A stretch of DNA of 64,000 bases from Paratinospora sagittata (Eukaryota; Streptophyta; Magnoliopsida; Ranunculales; Menispermaceae): contig CM069590.1 of NCBI GenBank assembly GCA_035771175.1, positions 53,778,024 through 53,842,023 on the forward strand. The letters run 5' to 3'. A model generated the notes under the pieces. That model was not told the origin of the DNA. It was given only the letters and a program-made list of their open reading frames with translations, and did no database searches. Positions within the stretch are counted from its first letter, which is position 1. Every line of letters starts with the position of its first letter. Below are positions 22,208-35,100 of this stretch, in pieces. The translations under genes and the position numbers were made by a program.

Positions 22208-25200
22208 TCAAGAAGGTAGAATCGAAACCATCTTGAGTTTGGAGACTAACTGGTGAAACAACTTCGAGGAAGGTGCCTTGGTGAAGACATCGGCAACTTG
22301 GTTAGCGGAAGTAACGGAACGTAGACAAAGTACACCACGAGTAAGATGTTGTCGCACAAAATGACAATCGATTTCGATGTGTTTCGTGCGTTCATGGAAG
22401 ACATCATTATAAGCAATCTTCATAGCACTTTCACTATCGCAATAGAGAATAGTGGCAGAGGATTGTGGGACACCCATATCGTCTAATAACCAGCGTAGCC
22501 ATAGAAGTTCAGCTGTTGTATCGGCAAGAGCTCGATACTCAGATTCGGTACTGGATCGGGATGCCAGAGACTGCTTTTTACTGCGCCAGGAAATGAGGGA
22601 GTCGCCTAAGTAAAAACAATAGCCAGTGGTGGAGCGTCGATCAGTGAGATCACCTCCCCAGTCTGCATCAGAGTAGGCGTGAAGTATGGGAGAAGACTTT
22701 GAAGAAAAATGGAGACCATGGAACAATGTACCCTTGACATACCGAAGAATATGTAGTACCGCCGCAAAGTGATCAGTATGGGGCGAAGACATAAACTGGC
22801 TTACAAAATGCACAGCATAGGCGATATATGGACGGGTGACAGTAAGATAAATCAAACTGCCAACAAGTTGGCGATAAAGAGTTACATCAGGAAGGACTGT
22901 GCCACCAGTAGAGCTAAGGCGAATATTAGGATCCAGAGGAGTAGTGGTGGTTTTATTATCAGTTAGGCCTGCACGGGTCAAAAGATTGGAGGCATACTTT
23001 GCTTGAGAAAGATAGTAACCAGTGTGATCAGATGAAATTTCAAGACCCAAGAAATAGCTAAGAAGACCGAGATCCTTCATCTCAAAGGAGCGGCTGAGGG
23101 ACTGCTTGATCTCAGAAATGCCACTCAAGTCATCGCCTGTGATGATCATGTCATCAACGTATAGGAGGAGAAAAATAGTACCAGTGTCTGATCGCCTAAT
23201 AAATAAGGCCGAATCATATGGACTAGATGTGAAACCAAGTTGTAAAATGGTTGAGCTGAATTTTGCAAACCATGCTCGTGGGGCTTGCTTCAAGCCATAT
23301 AAAGCCCGCCGCAACCGACAAACTTGAGATGGAGAATGATTATATCCTTGAGGTGGCTTCATATAGACTTCCTCTTGAAGTTCGCCATTTAAAAAGGCGT
23401 TCTTGACGTCCATTTGGAATAGTGTCCATTTTCGGATAGCAGCCACAGCTAATAAACTCCGGACAGAGGTAAGTCGGGCAACAGGAGCAAAGGTCTCTTC
23501 GTAATCAATCCCATATTCTTGTGTGTATCCACGGGCAACAAGTCATGCTTTATAACGCTCCACAGACCCATCAGATTTGGTTTTAATTTTGAACACCCAT
23601 TTACTGCCTATGGTTTTCTTGTCAGGAGGCAAATCCACCAAATCCCAAGTATGTGTACATTCCAGGGCCTGTAGCTCGTCTGCCATTGCTTGCTGCCAAA
23701 GAGGATTAGTACTGGCTTCTCTATAAGATGAGGGTTCATGTAAAGAAGCAGTAGTGGAAAAGCAATGATAATCACGAAGATGAGTAGGAAGCTGTTTAAC
23801 ACGGGTGGATTGACGAGAAGGAGGGACAGTGTGTAACATACCTGGTGCAGGACCATCAGCCACGGTGGTGTCCAGGACAGGAGGCGGAGAGGAGGTGGTA
23901 GGAACAAACTCAGCCTCATGAGGAGAAGGGGCAACAACAGTGTCCGGAAAAAGCTCAACAGAGGTATCTGTAAAGAAAGGTCTACTGGATGCCAAAGAAA
24001 AATGAGAGAGTGAAGAGAACATAGTATTTTCCCAAAAAATAACATGACGTGAAATGCGAAGGCGCTGAGATATAGGATCCCAACACCGATAGCCTTTATG
24101 TTCTAAACCATAACCCAGAAAACAACATAAACGTGCCCTTGGTTCAAGTTTTGTATGTTCATGAGATTGAAGGAGAACAAAACATGCACAGCCAAACACG
24201 CGAAGAGATGTATAGTCAGGTGGATTACCAAATAAGATTTCATGAGGCGTATGATTTTGAAGAACCTGAGATGGTAGACGATTGATAGTATGAACAGCGG
24301 TGAGGGCGGCTTCACCCCAAAAACGTTCCGGACAAGAGGAAGAGAGGAGCATGGCACGAACTGAATCAAGAACATGACGATGTTTACGTTCAGCACGACC
24401 ATTCTGTTGTGATGTACCTGGACAAGAACGTTGGACAATGGTTCCCTGATGACTAAGAAACTGAAGAAGTTTGTGATCTTTATATTCCATAGCATTATCG
24501 GTACGCAAAACTTTAACAACTTTGGCAAATTGAGTATGTACCATTTTTGCAAATGAAATATAAATAGCAGGTAGTTCAGAACGATTCTTCATAAGATACA
24601 ACCAGGTAAAACGAGAATGATCATCCACAAACAACACAAAATATTTTGATCCCCCCATAGTGGTGTTTGGGGAAGGTCCCCATATATCAGAGTGAACAAG
24701 ATCAAAACAAGTTGCAGAAATGGAATTATTATTAGCAAAAGACAATGCGGGCTGTTTACCGAGTTGACAAGAAACACACTGAAATAAATCATCTTTAACA
24801 TAACCTAAATAGCCTTTGGAGACAAGAGACCGAAGCTTAGAATGGGAAACATGACCAAGACGTAAATGCCATAAATGTAAATTTATGCATGAAGTAGAAG
24901 GAGTACTAGCAACCACAGGTGAAGGAGGAGATGGGATAGAAAGAGAGTCGAGATTGAACATACGGCCAGCCCTATGCCCTGTCCCATGCACCTTCCCGGT
25001 CTGAGGATCCTGCACAACACAACCATGAGGAGAGAAATTAACATTGTAACCAAGTTCACATAGCTGCCCAACAGAAATGAGATTTAAGGTAAGGCGAGGA
25101 ATATGGTAAGCGTCAGAGAGGCTCATAAAAGGAGTAGACACTTGGCCACGAAAATTAACATTCAAATGAGAACCATTTGCCGTGTGGATAGTAGGTGCAC

Positions 25201-26275
25201 TAGGATCTGGAACTTGAGATAAGAAAATAGTAGAATCGGAAGACATGTGGTTACAACAAGCAGAATCAAAATACCAAGAGGAGTTACCTGGAATGGTCGA
25301 GAGAGCAGAAGGGAATTGTGACTTAGAAAGAACCTGTTTAAAGAGATCTTCTAACTCACTGAGGGTAATGGAAGATGAAGGTTCCTCAGTAGCAGCAACA
25401 ACAGCAGTAGATGGCCGGAATGTGGAACTTGAATTCAATGGAGTGCCCCTGGTTTGAGTAGGACGAGGAGGCCGGATGGGACAATTGGGTAGAATATGTC
25501 CCTTCTTGTGACAATATCGACATTCAACCACTGGACAGATGGACAAAGTGTGCCCATGTTTGTGACAATTCTTACAATATGGTTGCCCGGATTTGCTATG
25601 ATGAGCCGCAAGAACTACATCAGTAGACTGAACTTTGGAGGAGCGAATGCGAGTCTCTTCAGAGAGCAACTGAGAAACTGCATATTCCAATTTGGGCAAT
25701 GGAGTATGTTGCAGCAAAGACGCACGAACAGGCTCAAAAATATCAGTTAAAGCCATTAAAAATTGAATTAACCTCAATTGGTCACGATGATCAGCATAGA
25801 GATCAGCATCGGCAGGATCCTTCCATGATGGTTCTGATAATTGCAATTGATCCCATATTGCTTGCATCTGGGAGAGAAAATCATTAATTGACTGACCTAG
25901 TTCTTGGTGCATCTGTTGAAGAGTGTGGGTCAGTTGATAACGATGTGAAAGACCAGTGGTGATGTAGCGTTTGGCTAACAAATCTCATATTTGTTTTGCT
26001 GTTTCAAATCGCCCAAATTGTTGATGAATGGAAGAAAGACTGGTGTTGTTAAACCAGGTAATCACTTGATGATTTTTGCAGTCCCAATCATCAAGACGAT
26101 CAGCAAACTTGGTGTCAGGCTCATCTTTTTCTTGAGCTGGTTTAACAATGTCACCAGAAACAATACGCCAGAGTTTGCGACCTTTTAAAAAGGTGCGCAT
26201 GGACTGAGACCAGAAGAGGTAGTTGGAACCATCTAAGATTGTGTGAATAGGCTGAGAGATATCAAGTTTCTCCAT
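22208..26275 (-). pseudogene. copia gag-pol polyprotein with two nonsense codons
   Basis: One continuous frame of 1356 codons, interrupted by TGA at codon 97 (25985-25987, late in the N-terminal gag region) and TGA at codon 911 (23543-23545, at the start of the reverse transcriptase domain). In order: gag with an N-terminal DGSNYLFW block, two CCHC zinc knuckles (CKNCHKHGHTLSIC and CRYCHKKGHILPNC), protease with DSACCNHM where relatives usually have DSG, integrase with an HLRLGH...CVSCQLGK zinc site and a DDE core (DIWGP, DDHSRF, E in GRAERKHRH), reverse transcriptase with an intact YVDD, and RNase H (ADWGGDLTDRRSTTGY, STESEYRAL). Both stops could have come from single C-to-T or G-to-A changes. 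There is no frameshift. This copy cannot make a full polyprotein itself but could be mobilised in trans. Confidence 0.93.
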
Positions 26276-26378
26276 GAGGAAAAATAAAAATCAAGAAAGA
26301 GATTGCTAGACAAGTCAAGAATGAGATTCTGGAGGTGATGTAAACAAGGAACGAGAGATCAAGAATGAGACACAGTCG

Positions 26379-26390
26379 GCTCTGATACCA
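26379..26390 (-). other. primer-binding site, tRNA-iMet type
   Basis: Immediately inside the 5' LTR the minus strand reads TGGTATCAGAGC, the standard plant copia primer-binding site complementary to the 3' end of initiator-Met tRNA. Confidence 0.93.
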
Positions 26391-26603
26391 TGTAAATTTA
26401 AGAAGAATACTGGAGAATTTTTCTGTGTATATTGCAATATGACTGAGGTTACATTTATACATGAGTGTGAGTCTAAGTATAGAAACGGATTATGCCTAAT
26501 TCCTATAAACAAGTGATCAAATCAATCAACTAAAAGTCAGGCTATATCAGTTCAACAACTCCTAAAAGGAAGCTAACAGATACGAAGTTATCCATTCATA
26601 ACA
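26391..26603 (-). repeat. 5' LTR of copia element
   Basis: 213 bp, and drives transcription on the minus strand. A TATA-like TGTATAAATG lies inside (about 26453-26462), roughly two thirds into the LTR. Confidence 0.94.
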
Positions 26604-29600
26604 ATTATAAATTGTTGAATAATGTTTTGGGCACATATTTTCAGCATTCATTTTAACACGTACAACAAAGACCAAAATCAGGGTGGGATTCATTGGTTGA
26701 ACGGTCTAAGCTAGGCTTAATTTGATTGATAATATATGCAAAATATCACTTCGAAAGATGGGCAACCCAATGTATTATATAGTACGTACCATAGCATAAT
26801 TTCCAAGGGGGTGGGACCCATGCCTCCAACACATGGAATCCATCTTTTTCATGCTTTTAGAAACCCACACACTACACTACACATTTGTTATTTCTCCTTA
26901 AGAATCCCTACTTTCCATAAAATTACTTAATGAAGTGTTCCAAGTAGTACTTAAATTAAATGATATATACCCACTTCCCCCGAGTTTCCCTCTTACTGCT
27001 TACTTTAAGGGACACGCTGCTCTGTGCATCGAGACCACCATCATTTCACCATCTCCTCTCTCTATTGCTGCTAATTAATTAAAGTGATTGCTGCTTCTAG
27101 CGGCCATGCTTTCTTTATAAAAGCAAGGAAAGGAGCCGAGTTGACTAGGCCGGTTCCTGCAGCTTGACTCGGACACATAGCTCTGTAGAGTCCTGCTAAT
27201 TGCCAGTTTTCTGCACTTTTCATGAGTGTGTTTAGTATAAGTGGGGAACAGCCTCTTTATTGGTTTGTTATCGAGTTTAGAGTCCGTGGACAGGACAAGT
27301 GGGATTGTTTTCCTTATTATGTTGATGTGTACGAAGGAAAAAACTTAGTTAAATTAATAAAATATATAATTTTTAATAAATTATTAAATTATCTTGAATT
27401 ACGAAGTTGGTCATGACACCTTAAGAAGCGTTAAGGAAAATGTATTTTTTTTAATGATGTACAGCGTACTATAGATATCACTTTTATTAGTAGTAATTTA
27501 ATTTTTAACATAATCTTGTTATAACATTTTCATAGTCTTCATTTATATAATTAACATTTCTCATCTTTTATATATTTCAATCTTATCTCTCCAAGCGTCC
27601 GATGCCGGATGGGAGGGGAGTGCTAGTAATAATTTAATATGCTTTTGTGTTCCATGGTTTCTAACAATTTTAGCCTTTTCTTTCTTTTGTGTGGGTCGAC
27701 TCTACTAAGGTCTGAGTCAACTGTTTTTGTTTTACTTTTTGTCATGTAAATGTTGAGGAGGAGAAGTATATGAATAAAAAAAGGAAAGGGCGAACACGGG
27801 GGATTTCTTTTGATCGATCAGCTTTCTAAAACTTGGGATTTGGAAGCTTGAAACGAAGCTTTAAAAAAAATTAAAGAGAAATGGTAGGGAAAAGAGAAGA
27901 AGAAAGTGGAGTTCATGGGGGCTTCCTTTTGAACCGGTGGAAAGAGGAAGGATATCCAATGCTCTACGGCTATACCGCTTGAAGATACCGATAAAGATTT
28001 TTTTATTTTTTTATTTTTTTCCTGCTTTTTCTTCTTTTTTTTCCCACCCTTGTAACTTTATATCTTTGAATCTTGTTAAATATAATGACTTGATAAAGCC
28101 AATATATATCCATTGATATTAAAATTCTAATCAAAACAAAAGCTATCGTTAAAATCCTAAACAACATTAATGTTATAACATAATCTTAATCTAGATCACC
28201 TTCAACGTAAATATTTTAGTTATTTGAATTAAAATAACATCCTTTATAATTTAAATTTGGTCCGAGTTCAAGCCTTCTCATTCACATAATGACATTCTTA
28301 AGTGTTCGTAGTCATGCTCTAAAAAATTAATAAAAAAAAATATTAAGAATACAATATAGTTAATATATAATTTAAATTTGGCACACTTGAGTCGCATTCT
28401 TTGATACTTTAAAAAATACTTACATTTGAAGACGTTACTCAAAAAAAAATCAATGAAGTAGAGTCATTAATGTCTAAAAATGTTTTAAAACATATCACTT
28501 TAGTATTTTCTTGAAAAAAGAAATAATAAACCACATCTACAACCTCTATAATGATCTAAACGACTCAAATGCAAGAATATACTCCCCGAGGAGCTCTTGC
28601 CATTGTAGGGCGTCATGTCAATAAATATATGTATATAAAAGATGACGACCACAATGATGCAACCACTCCATCACCATCACATAACTGATCAAGTGCATGT
28701 GTCTTAAATATTAAAACTAACAAAAACAAAATAAGCTTTGGCCAATCTCATGGGCTAATAATTCATCACGAATATATAATATATATGTAATGTAACACAA
28801 ATAATAAATGAATGTCCTAGACAATTCTCTTATCTCTATATAGCAAAGCAGTTAGGTAAAACACTAAAAGGCAATCTCTTCGAAGTGTAGGTGGACGGAC
28901 GTTTTCGGTTTTATTCTGAAATCAACAGTAATTTGAGGAAGATGAGAACAACAATAACGGGTGCGGAATTGCGTCGCTCTCGTGCAGTCAAGCTAATTAA
29001 TTGAGGTCTGATTTCTTGGCATGAGAATATGTTACCTAACTTTTTCTGGGTTGGCTCTTATGTACGTGGGTATCGAAATCCTAGTGGGATAGGATATACA
29101 AGCGCACTTACTCGCACACACTCTTGGGTCCTTGTGTTTGTTTAACATCTTTGGAGATATAAAAAGAAGGGATTCCCCACCAAACACACGACATACAACA
29201 CGATCCTTCCCCATATATAAAAAAAGATGTTGGATTAATTTTGAGAAAATATGTATATGGTGATAACTAATTAATTAAGACGTGCATATATCATCATCAT
29301 CTTCTACACAATTCAACCTTTACCTTTTGTTATTGGTGAATGGTGCGTGCGTTCAACTTTGTTCCCCGTCCCACGCTTCTATCAATCACTTCCTCCTTTT
29401 ATTAATTGATCCACAATCGTCTTCTTTAATTAATTTAATTGTCCTGCACTTATCTTGATATATATGCAAATCAATCTTAATTATAACGCGTGCATGAATG
29501 CTAGAGGTTCTATTTTGGCCATTGTGGTTAGATGTTCTTCTGTGGATTTTCTTTTTTCTTATTTTTATTATTTAAAGAGTACCAAAACGACACAATACAT

Positions 29601-32104
29601 ACCCAAAAGAGTAATACTTCAGCATAAAAAAATATCCTACCATTCACCGTACACCATATCAGTATATATATATATATATAGGAGATTTTATTTCTTAAAA
29701 ATGAGATATAAAAACTATAGGAATTCTATATATATATATATGTATATAGTACTTCCCTTATTGTTTATCCCCTCCCTCCTTGTATATCAAAATATTAATA
29801 GAGCTAGCAATAATATTGCTCTTTTTCTTTGTCGTCATTAATTTATAATAGGAGTAGAGAATGAACATGACGCAAAGTACTTTCAAAATCCTAGCACTAT
29901 GAAAGTCACCATGTCTCCAATAGCATTTGCTTTAATGGGCACTAGAGGTAGAGGGGTCCCATAACTATATATATATATATCTATATGATGCAGAGGATAT
30001 CTAATTAACTTGCTTTCAACCTCAAAAAATAAAAAAGAAGAAGAAGAAGAAGAAGGAAAAGGTTCTTGTGATCAAGTTGATCCGTTGTCATTGAGGAGAT
30101 AGTATTGGAATCTTTGGGATTATATTGGAATATAAGATATCTTTCATGGAGACAGAGCAGATTCGTAGTAGGTCATAATCAATGTATTCATCATCTTTCT
30201 TGTGGCGTGTAAGACTTGCTAGCCTCACGCATGAATCAGTGGACGACACTTCATTGGCCATTAACGCTTCCCAAGAGTTCATTCCAGGCACTAAGTCGCA
30301 TTCAACGACCACTTTCCATATAAATTCATAAAATGTCTTTAGTGTTTCCTAGAACGAATTTTGACTACTCTTAAAACTATACACCAAAATGAAAAAAGAA
30401 AATGATTTGTATTAGTCTTGTCATTGCTATAAACCATGCAATTGTAGTTTAAGGCTTCACATAGGTAAATACATAGATGATTGTTCTTTTTAAACGTTGA
30501 AAGCTGTTTTCCTTAAGCACACTCTTCTGTTCTTTGAAAGTACTTTATACATCTTGTAAGGGACCAAAGAAAAAACATATCGAAACCTAGTGCCATAGAC
30601 TAGCTTCTCTTGTATATGTATTAGCTACTAGAGACACTCATTTTTTGGATGTGGAATACGTAGGTGTTATAATCTAGCTTGACATGTATATTAGGCACTA
30701 TAGTCATGAAAATTAACAGAAATGAAAGGTATCCCTGAATCATTTTGTCGCGGAAATGCGGATAATGATGAAGAGGAAGAAAGGCGTATAAGGGCGTCCA
30801 AGTGATGTATACGTTTACGTATTTTTGTCGTGACTCGATGACTAGGCCAACTAGCACTGTGCCACTGTCTTGGTGGCATACCAGGGTAGAGATACTTTCT
30901 ACCTTGCATCTCATTGTTGCTATGAATTTTAAGCCATTGTACTCAAGGTTGGTCGTGAAAAGGAAATGACCCTTGAAATTCAAATTAGCCACCACAATGA
31001 AGCTTCCAGGTAGAACTCTTGGGCATAGTGTGAATCACACATTGCATGCAGCTCACATCAAGGGAAACAAGATGAGTTTTTTAGTGTTGTAAGTTGTGTC
31101 CTGCTAAGAACTTACTAAACAAATTTGAATTTAAGTTCCTTGGTGAAATATATAACATCTAACTTTGGGTGATGATAGTTGAAGATATCTCGAAGAGTTT
31201 TACCTTAAAAGGGTATTAGTTTGCTGCAGTTTCCATCCTCATGCTCACGGGCCAATCCAAAACGTTACTTTTAACCGTATTGCGAGATATGTCAAATGGG
31301 CCTCATATTCCAACACAAGGACAGTTTAATTAGGCTAATTACGGCCCCAGTTGCTTTAGATCGCTGTAAGTAACCCTAAGGTTACTAACCATATTGTCAG
31401 CCATTCTGCTGTGAACATGATAATTGAAATCGATTACGCCTTTAACGCAGATGAAGAAAGACAATTTCCACAAATTAATGTTGATCTCAATCATCCATCA
31501 CTACAAATTTTAGGAGAACCCTACTTCTCTTTGCTTCTTCGTCTAGCTGCCAACTTGCCATAAAATAAAGATTCTTTTTTCCAAATTAATGCAGATGACA
31601 ATCTTGCACATTCTGATGAAACCAAATTTCATTTCTTGCCCCCTAGACCATAACACCATCCATATAAATTCGCTTCATTTTCAGACACTAAATAATTGTT
31701 CAATCTAATTTTGTAAATCAATATGATGGCACCAAACACTAGCACCTTAACTCGATAAAACCTTTGCCCGACACTTGCACATGAGAAAATAAAATTCTAA
31801 AGCTTTTCACCAGTAACATATATAGCATATTGTTACATCAGTTGGAACAGAGGACGTACTGACATAGCCAATTCTGCAATAAAATATAATCAGTTAATAG
31901 TATAGTAGTGTTTATGGGCTTCATTCCGTGTGCCCCATTAAATTTAACTCGTAGTCTTACACTGTAAACCTCCCTTTGTTTAAACCAGATAATTATTCAG
32001 ATGAAAACAGGGCATTGCTTCTACAACCAGCTCTTCTGTTCATGTTATAAGACTATGGAGGGCAGCACAAACTGGAAGATGTAATTGCAACCAATCATTA
32101 TTTA
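26604..32104. other. gene-poor spacer between copia and TFIIF beta
   Basis: About 5.5 kb without a supported gene. A TATA-like CTTTATAAAAGC with GC-richer surroundings lies at about 27113-27124, but no coding region follows. Microsatellites include TA runs (about 29661-29681, 29727-29745, 29965-29981) and an AAG run (about 30037-30054). About 30088-31000 has several minus-strand open frames of up to 124 codons that I cannot assign. The last 300 bp is probably the TFIIF beta 3' untranslated region. Confidence 0.45.
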
Positions 32105-35100
32105 CTAGGAATCAGCATCCTCCACAGTTTTTTTATACTCCGGCTTCAGCTCATAAGTTCCTTGATTTGTTCCCCTCTTATTGTAGACACACAGTTCATT
32201 GAGTATCTCTTTCAAGAATTGCTGCAAAAAGAAAAAACCGAAAGTAGCGAATTGAGATTTCAAAGTTGGAACACTTTCAAGATATTGACATGATAACGAA
32301 TGTTTATTATATCTACTTACCCTTTTCTTTTTCAAGTCCAAGTCAATGGCACCAACAGAAATAACAACCAAAATCTAGTTATAAAAGTGCAGTGGTTTTA
32401 TTTTATGTATTATGTTTCAACTAAGAACAAATTGCCACATAATAATTGTCATTCTAAGTGCAGACAGACATGCACCTAATCAAACCATGAATTATAGTTC
32501 GCACCAGCTTAGACTTTTACACGCCAAACCAAATGAATTATTATGTGTCTTCTTGAAATGGGAGAGTGGTTGCCCAAGCTTCTCAGTCTGATATCCTAGT
32601 ACTTGCATTCATGATGTACACCCAATGTGTTCCTTTCATGACATGAAGGTCTTTTCAGACAGTGCCCTGAAAACGGGGTCAAAGCACAAAGACCCGTTGT
32701 GCTTCTTCCATGATGTGCAGGTCTTTTTCAGCTTGAAGCCAGCCAATACTAGACCTACGTTCACTGCTTGTAGACCAACTACAAAGCTATCCGTTGTTCT
32801 ACTTTGTTTGGAGATTGCTAGTTGCCTACCAAGATGATTCCCTTATACAGCAAAGAAAAGACACAGAGGAAGAGAAAAGAAAGAAAGACTGGCAGAAAGG
32901 AGATGCAAGAGAAAGAGCAGGGAAGCAGACCCGTGTAGAGAAAAGGAAGCTGTGCATTTCGTGTGTCAAAATGGGTTGATGGGATCATGCACTCATGCCT
33001 CAACAAATCATTGATTTATACTCACGCACAAACCTTTTCAACCAACTGGGCCAAAGATTTCCTGAACTGACAGAAACCATATGGTTTTAGTTGAATTTGG
33101 CCAATCTTTTCATAACAAGAACAACTCCAAAAGTAGGAAAGAAGTAAATGCACTCTACATTCTTCACTACTTAGGCTCTGATAAGCTATCACCAAAGGCA
33201 GTGATTAATAATATTTAAATTCCTTCCATTTAAGTCTAAAAGAAACCCCTCTAGCACTAGATTGCAGATCCCAAGCCCATGAAAGGCAGGTTACCTGCAG
33301 ATACCTGTAACAAACAAACAACATGAAGGCAAGAAAGAAGGTTGGTTGAGGTAGTGACTGGTAAAATGCCTATTAGAAGACATTTAAAGTACCAGAAAAA
33401 TGCCAATAAAGGAACAGCATCAGTTCAACCAACCCAGATGCTTGGGATAAAGTTTTGACCTTGTTACTGTCACCAATAACTGCAATGCAGTCAAAAAAGT
33501 ATTCAGTCTAGACTAACCTGGAACTCACATGTGGGGCCATGGAGAAATCAGCTATCTACTATTGAAATTACATAAATGAAATTACAATTACAATTGGTCT
33601 CCAAATATTCCCCATGGTTTCTCTATTGTGCTCATTAAAAATGGGCAACACATTATTCAAAAGAGGTTTCACGCATATATTTGTAGGATTGTGGTGGAAT
33701 GAAGGGAAAATTAGTATGATGATAAGATAAGATTTGCTTCAGCACTTTTTTATCTGCACTCATCCATTCTAAGACCCTTAAAATAAAAAATAATCTACCA
33801 TATAAAGCACATACCGCTGGCTGATCAGTCTCTTGAACTAGCTGCTTCAATGCCCAGTTTGGCTGCCTCTCAAAAAGCTTAAACATAATGTCTTCCAGCT
33901 CCCCACGGTCCCTTCTAGTTCTTTTCATGTCAGATCCCTTCACTGGTGTTGCCTTTTTCTTATCCTAATGAAGGTGCAGAAGAAAAGCCCCCCCACATGT
34001 TAGATGATAAAATTCAACAATAAAATAAGCATGTGCTTGTATGCTGTCTTTAGAAGTACAGTCAAGACTTCTGGGCAATGTCTAGGCATAGCCGCATAGC
34101 TGCATGGCCAGATGACACAATGAAATGCATAATGTACATATACATTTTCCTTACACATAAGATTAACTACTTTAAGATTTAAACATTAGAAACTTAAACA
34201 ACTTATTATGTCCTAAGGAAATTTTTTAAATTCTTAGAAAGGATATTTATAGAATTAAAACCTCAAAGAATAATAATACCATTTTTTAAAAGAAAAATAT
34301 GTTAATTTTTTAAGATAAACAAATATCTCTAGGTTTAATCTATACATGCATAGAAGAAGAAGAAGAAGAAGAAGAAGACAAAAAAGGAAAGAAAAAAGTT
34401 CAAGATAATCTTTTTGTACCCTTTAAAATCTTTTCGCAAATTCACATAAAGAACTTATTTTAAAAATTACAAAGAAGCCATACTGCCTGTCTAGAGAACC
34501 AAGTGATTTAAAGTGAAAATGCCTCTAGGTGATGGCCTAGTCAACGCCTAGGTAATCTGTAGCCAGCAGTGAGTTTTAAGGCTGCCAAGTATCTATACTA
34601 TTATAATGAGGATGCTTGGGCAGTTGATGGTGAAGCCTTTTACCTCAAAAACTGCTCAAAATACCCTTCTTTCATTCCACAAAAGTTACATCAAAATACC
34701 CAATATCTCCTACCCACTACCCACTATCTATGCATTAACCTTTTTAGTTAAAATTCATACATTTCTAATTTTACTCTTTTCTACCCTCTTTCACCTTTTT
34801 TACCTTTATTTTTAGAAAACATAATCTTACCCTCTACCTTAAATATAACTATAATATTTGTATAAAACAATAATATTAATATTAATATTAATAAAATCTC
34901 AATTTAAATATTAGTAGTAAATACTTAAGTTTACACCAAAGTAAAGTGCATGCACATACATTATAGTCTAATTAGAATAAAAAGAAATAAAATAGTACTA
35001 ACTCATAACAGCAAAAAATCAAGGACGCATTCCATCAACAATCAACTTCTAACAAAGTTGTCAAAGTGTTGAGCAATGCTGAGGAAACTTACCTACTGAG

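Larger units (their letters stand above)
21982..26603 (-). mobile_element. Ty1/copia LTR retrotransposon, full length
   Basis: A 4.6-kb element on the minus strand with 213-bp LTRs at both ends, each starting TG and ending CA, flanked by the 5-bp duplication ATTAT (21977-21981 and 26604-26608). A primer-binding site complementary to initiator-Met tRNA follows the 5' LTR, and a purine tract precedes the 3' LTR. The single internal frame has the copia order gag, protease, integrase, reverse transcriptase, RNase H. LTRs differ at only two sites by eye, so insertion is recent, yet the polyprotein has two nonsense codons. All cis parts look intact. Confidence 0.96.

Noticed and set aside
22769..25887. 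Plus-strand open frames inside the copia element
   Set aside because: Antisense shadows of the gag-pol frame, with no recognisable motif.
27113..27124. TATA-like CTTTATAAAAGC as a gene promoter
   Set aside because: No coding region with a recognisable domain follows on the plus strand within several kilobases, so I did not call a promoter.
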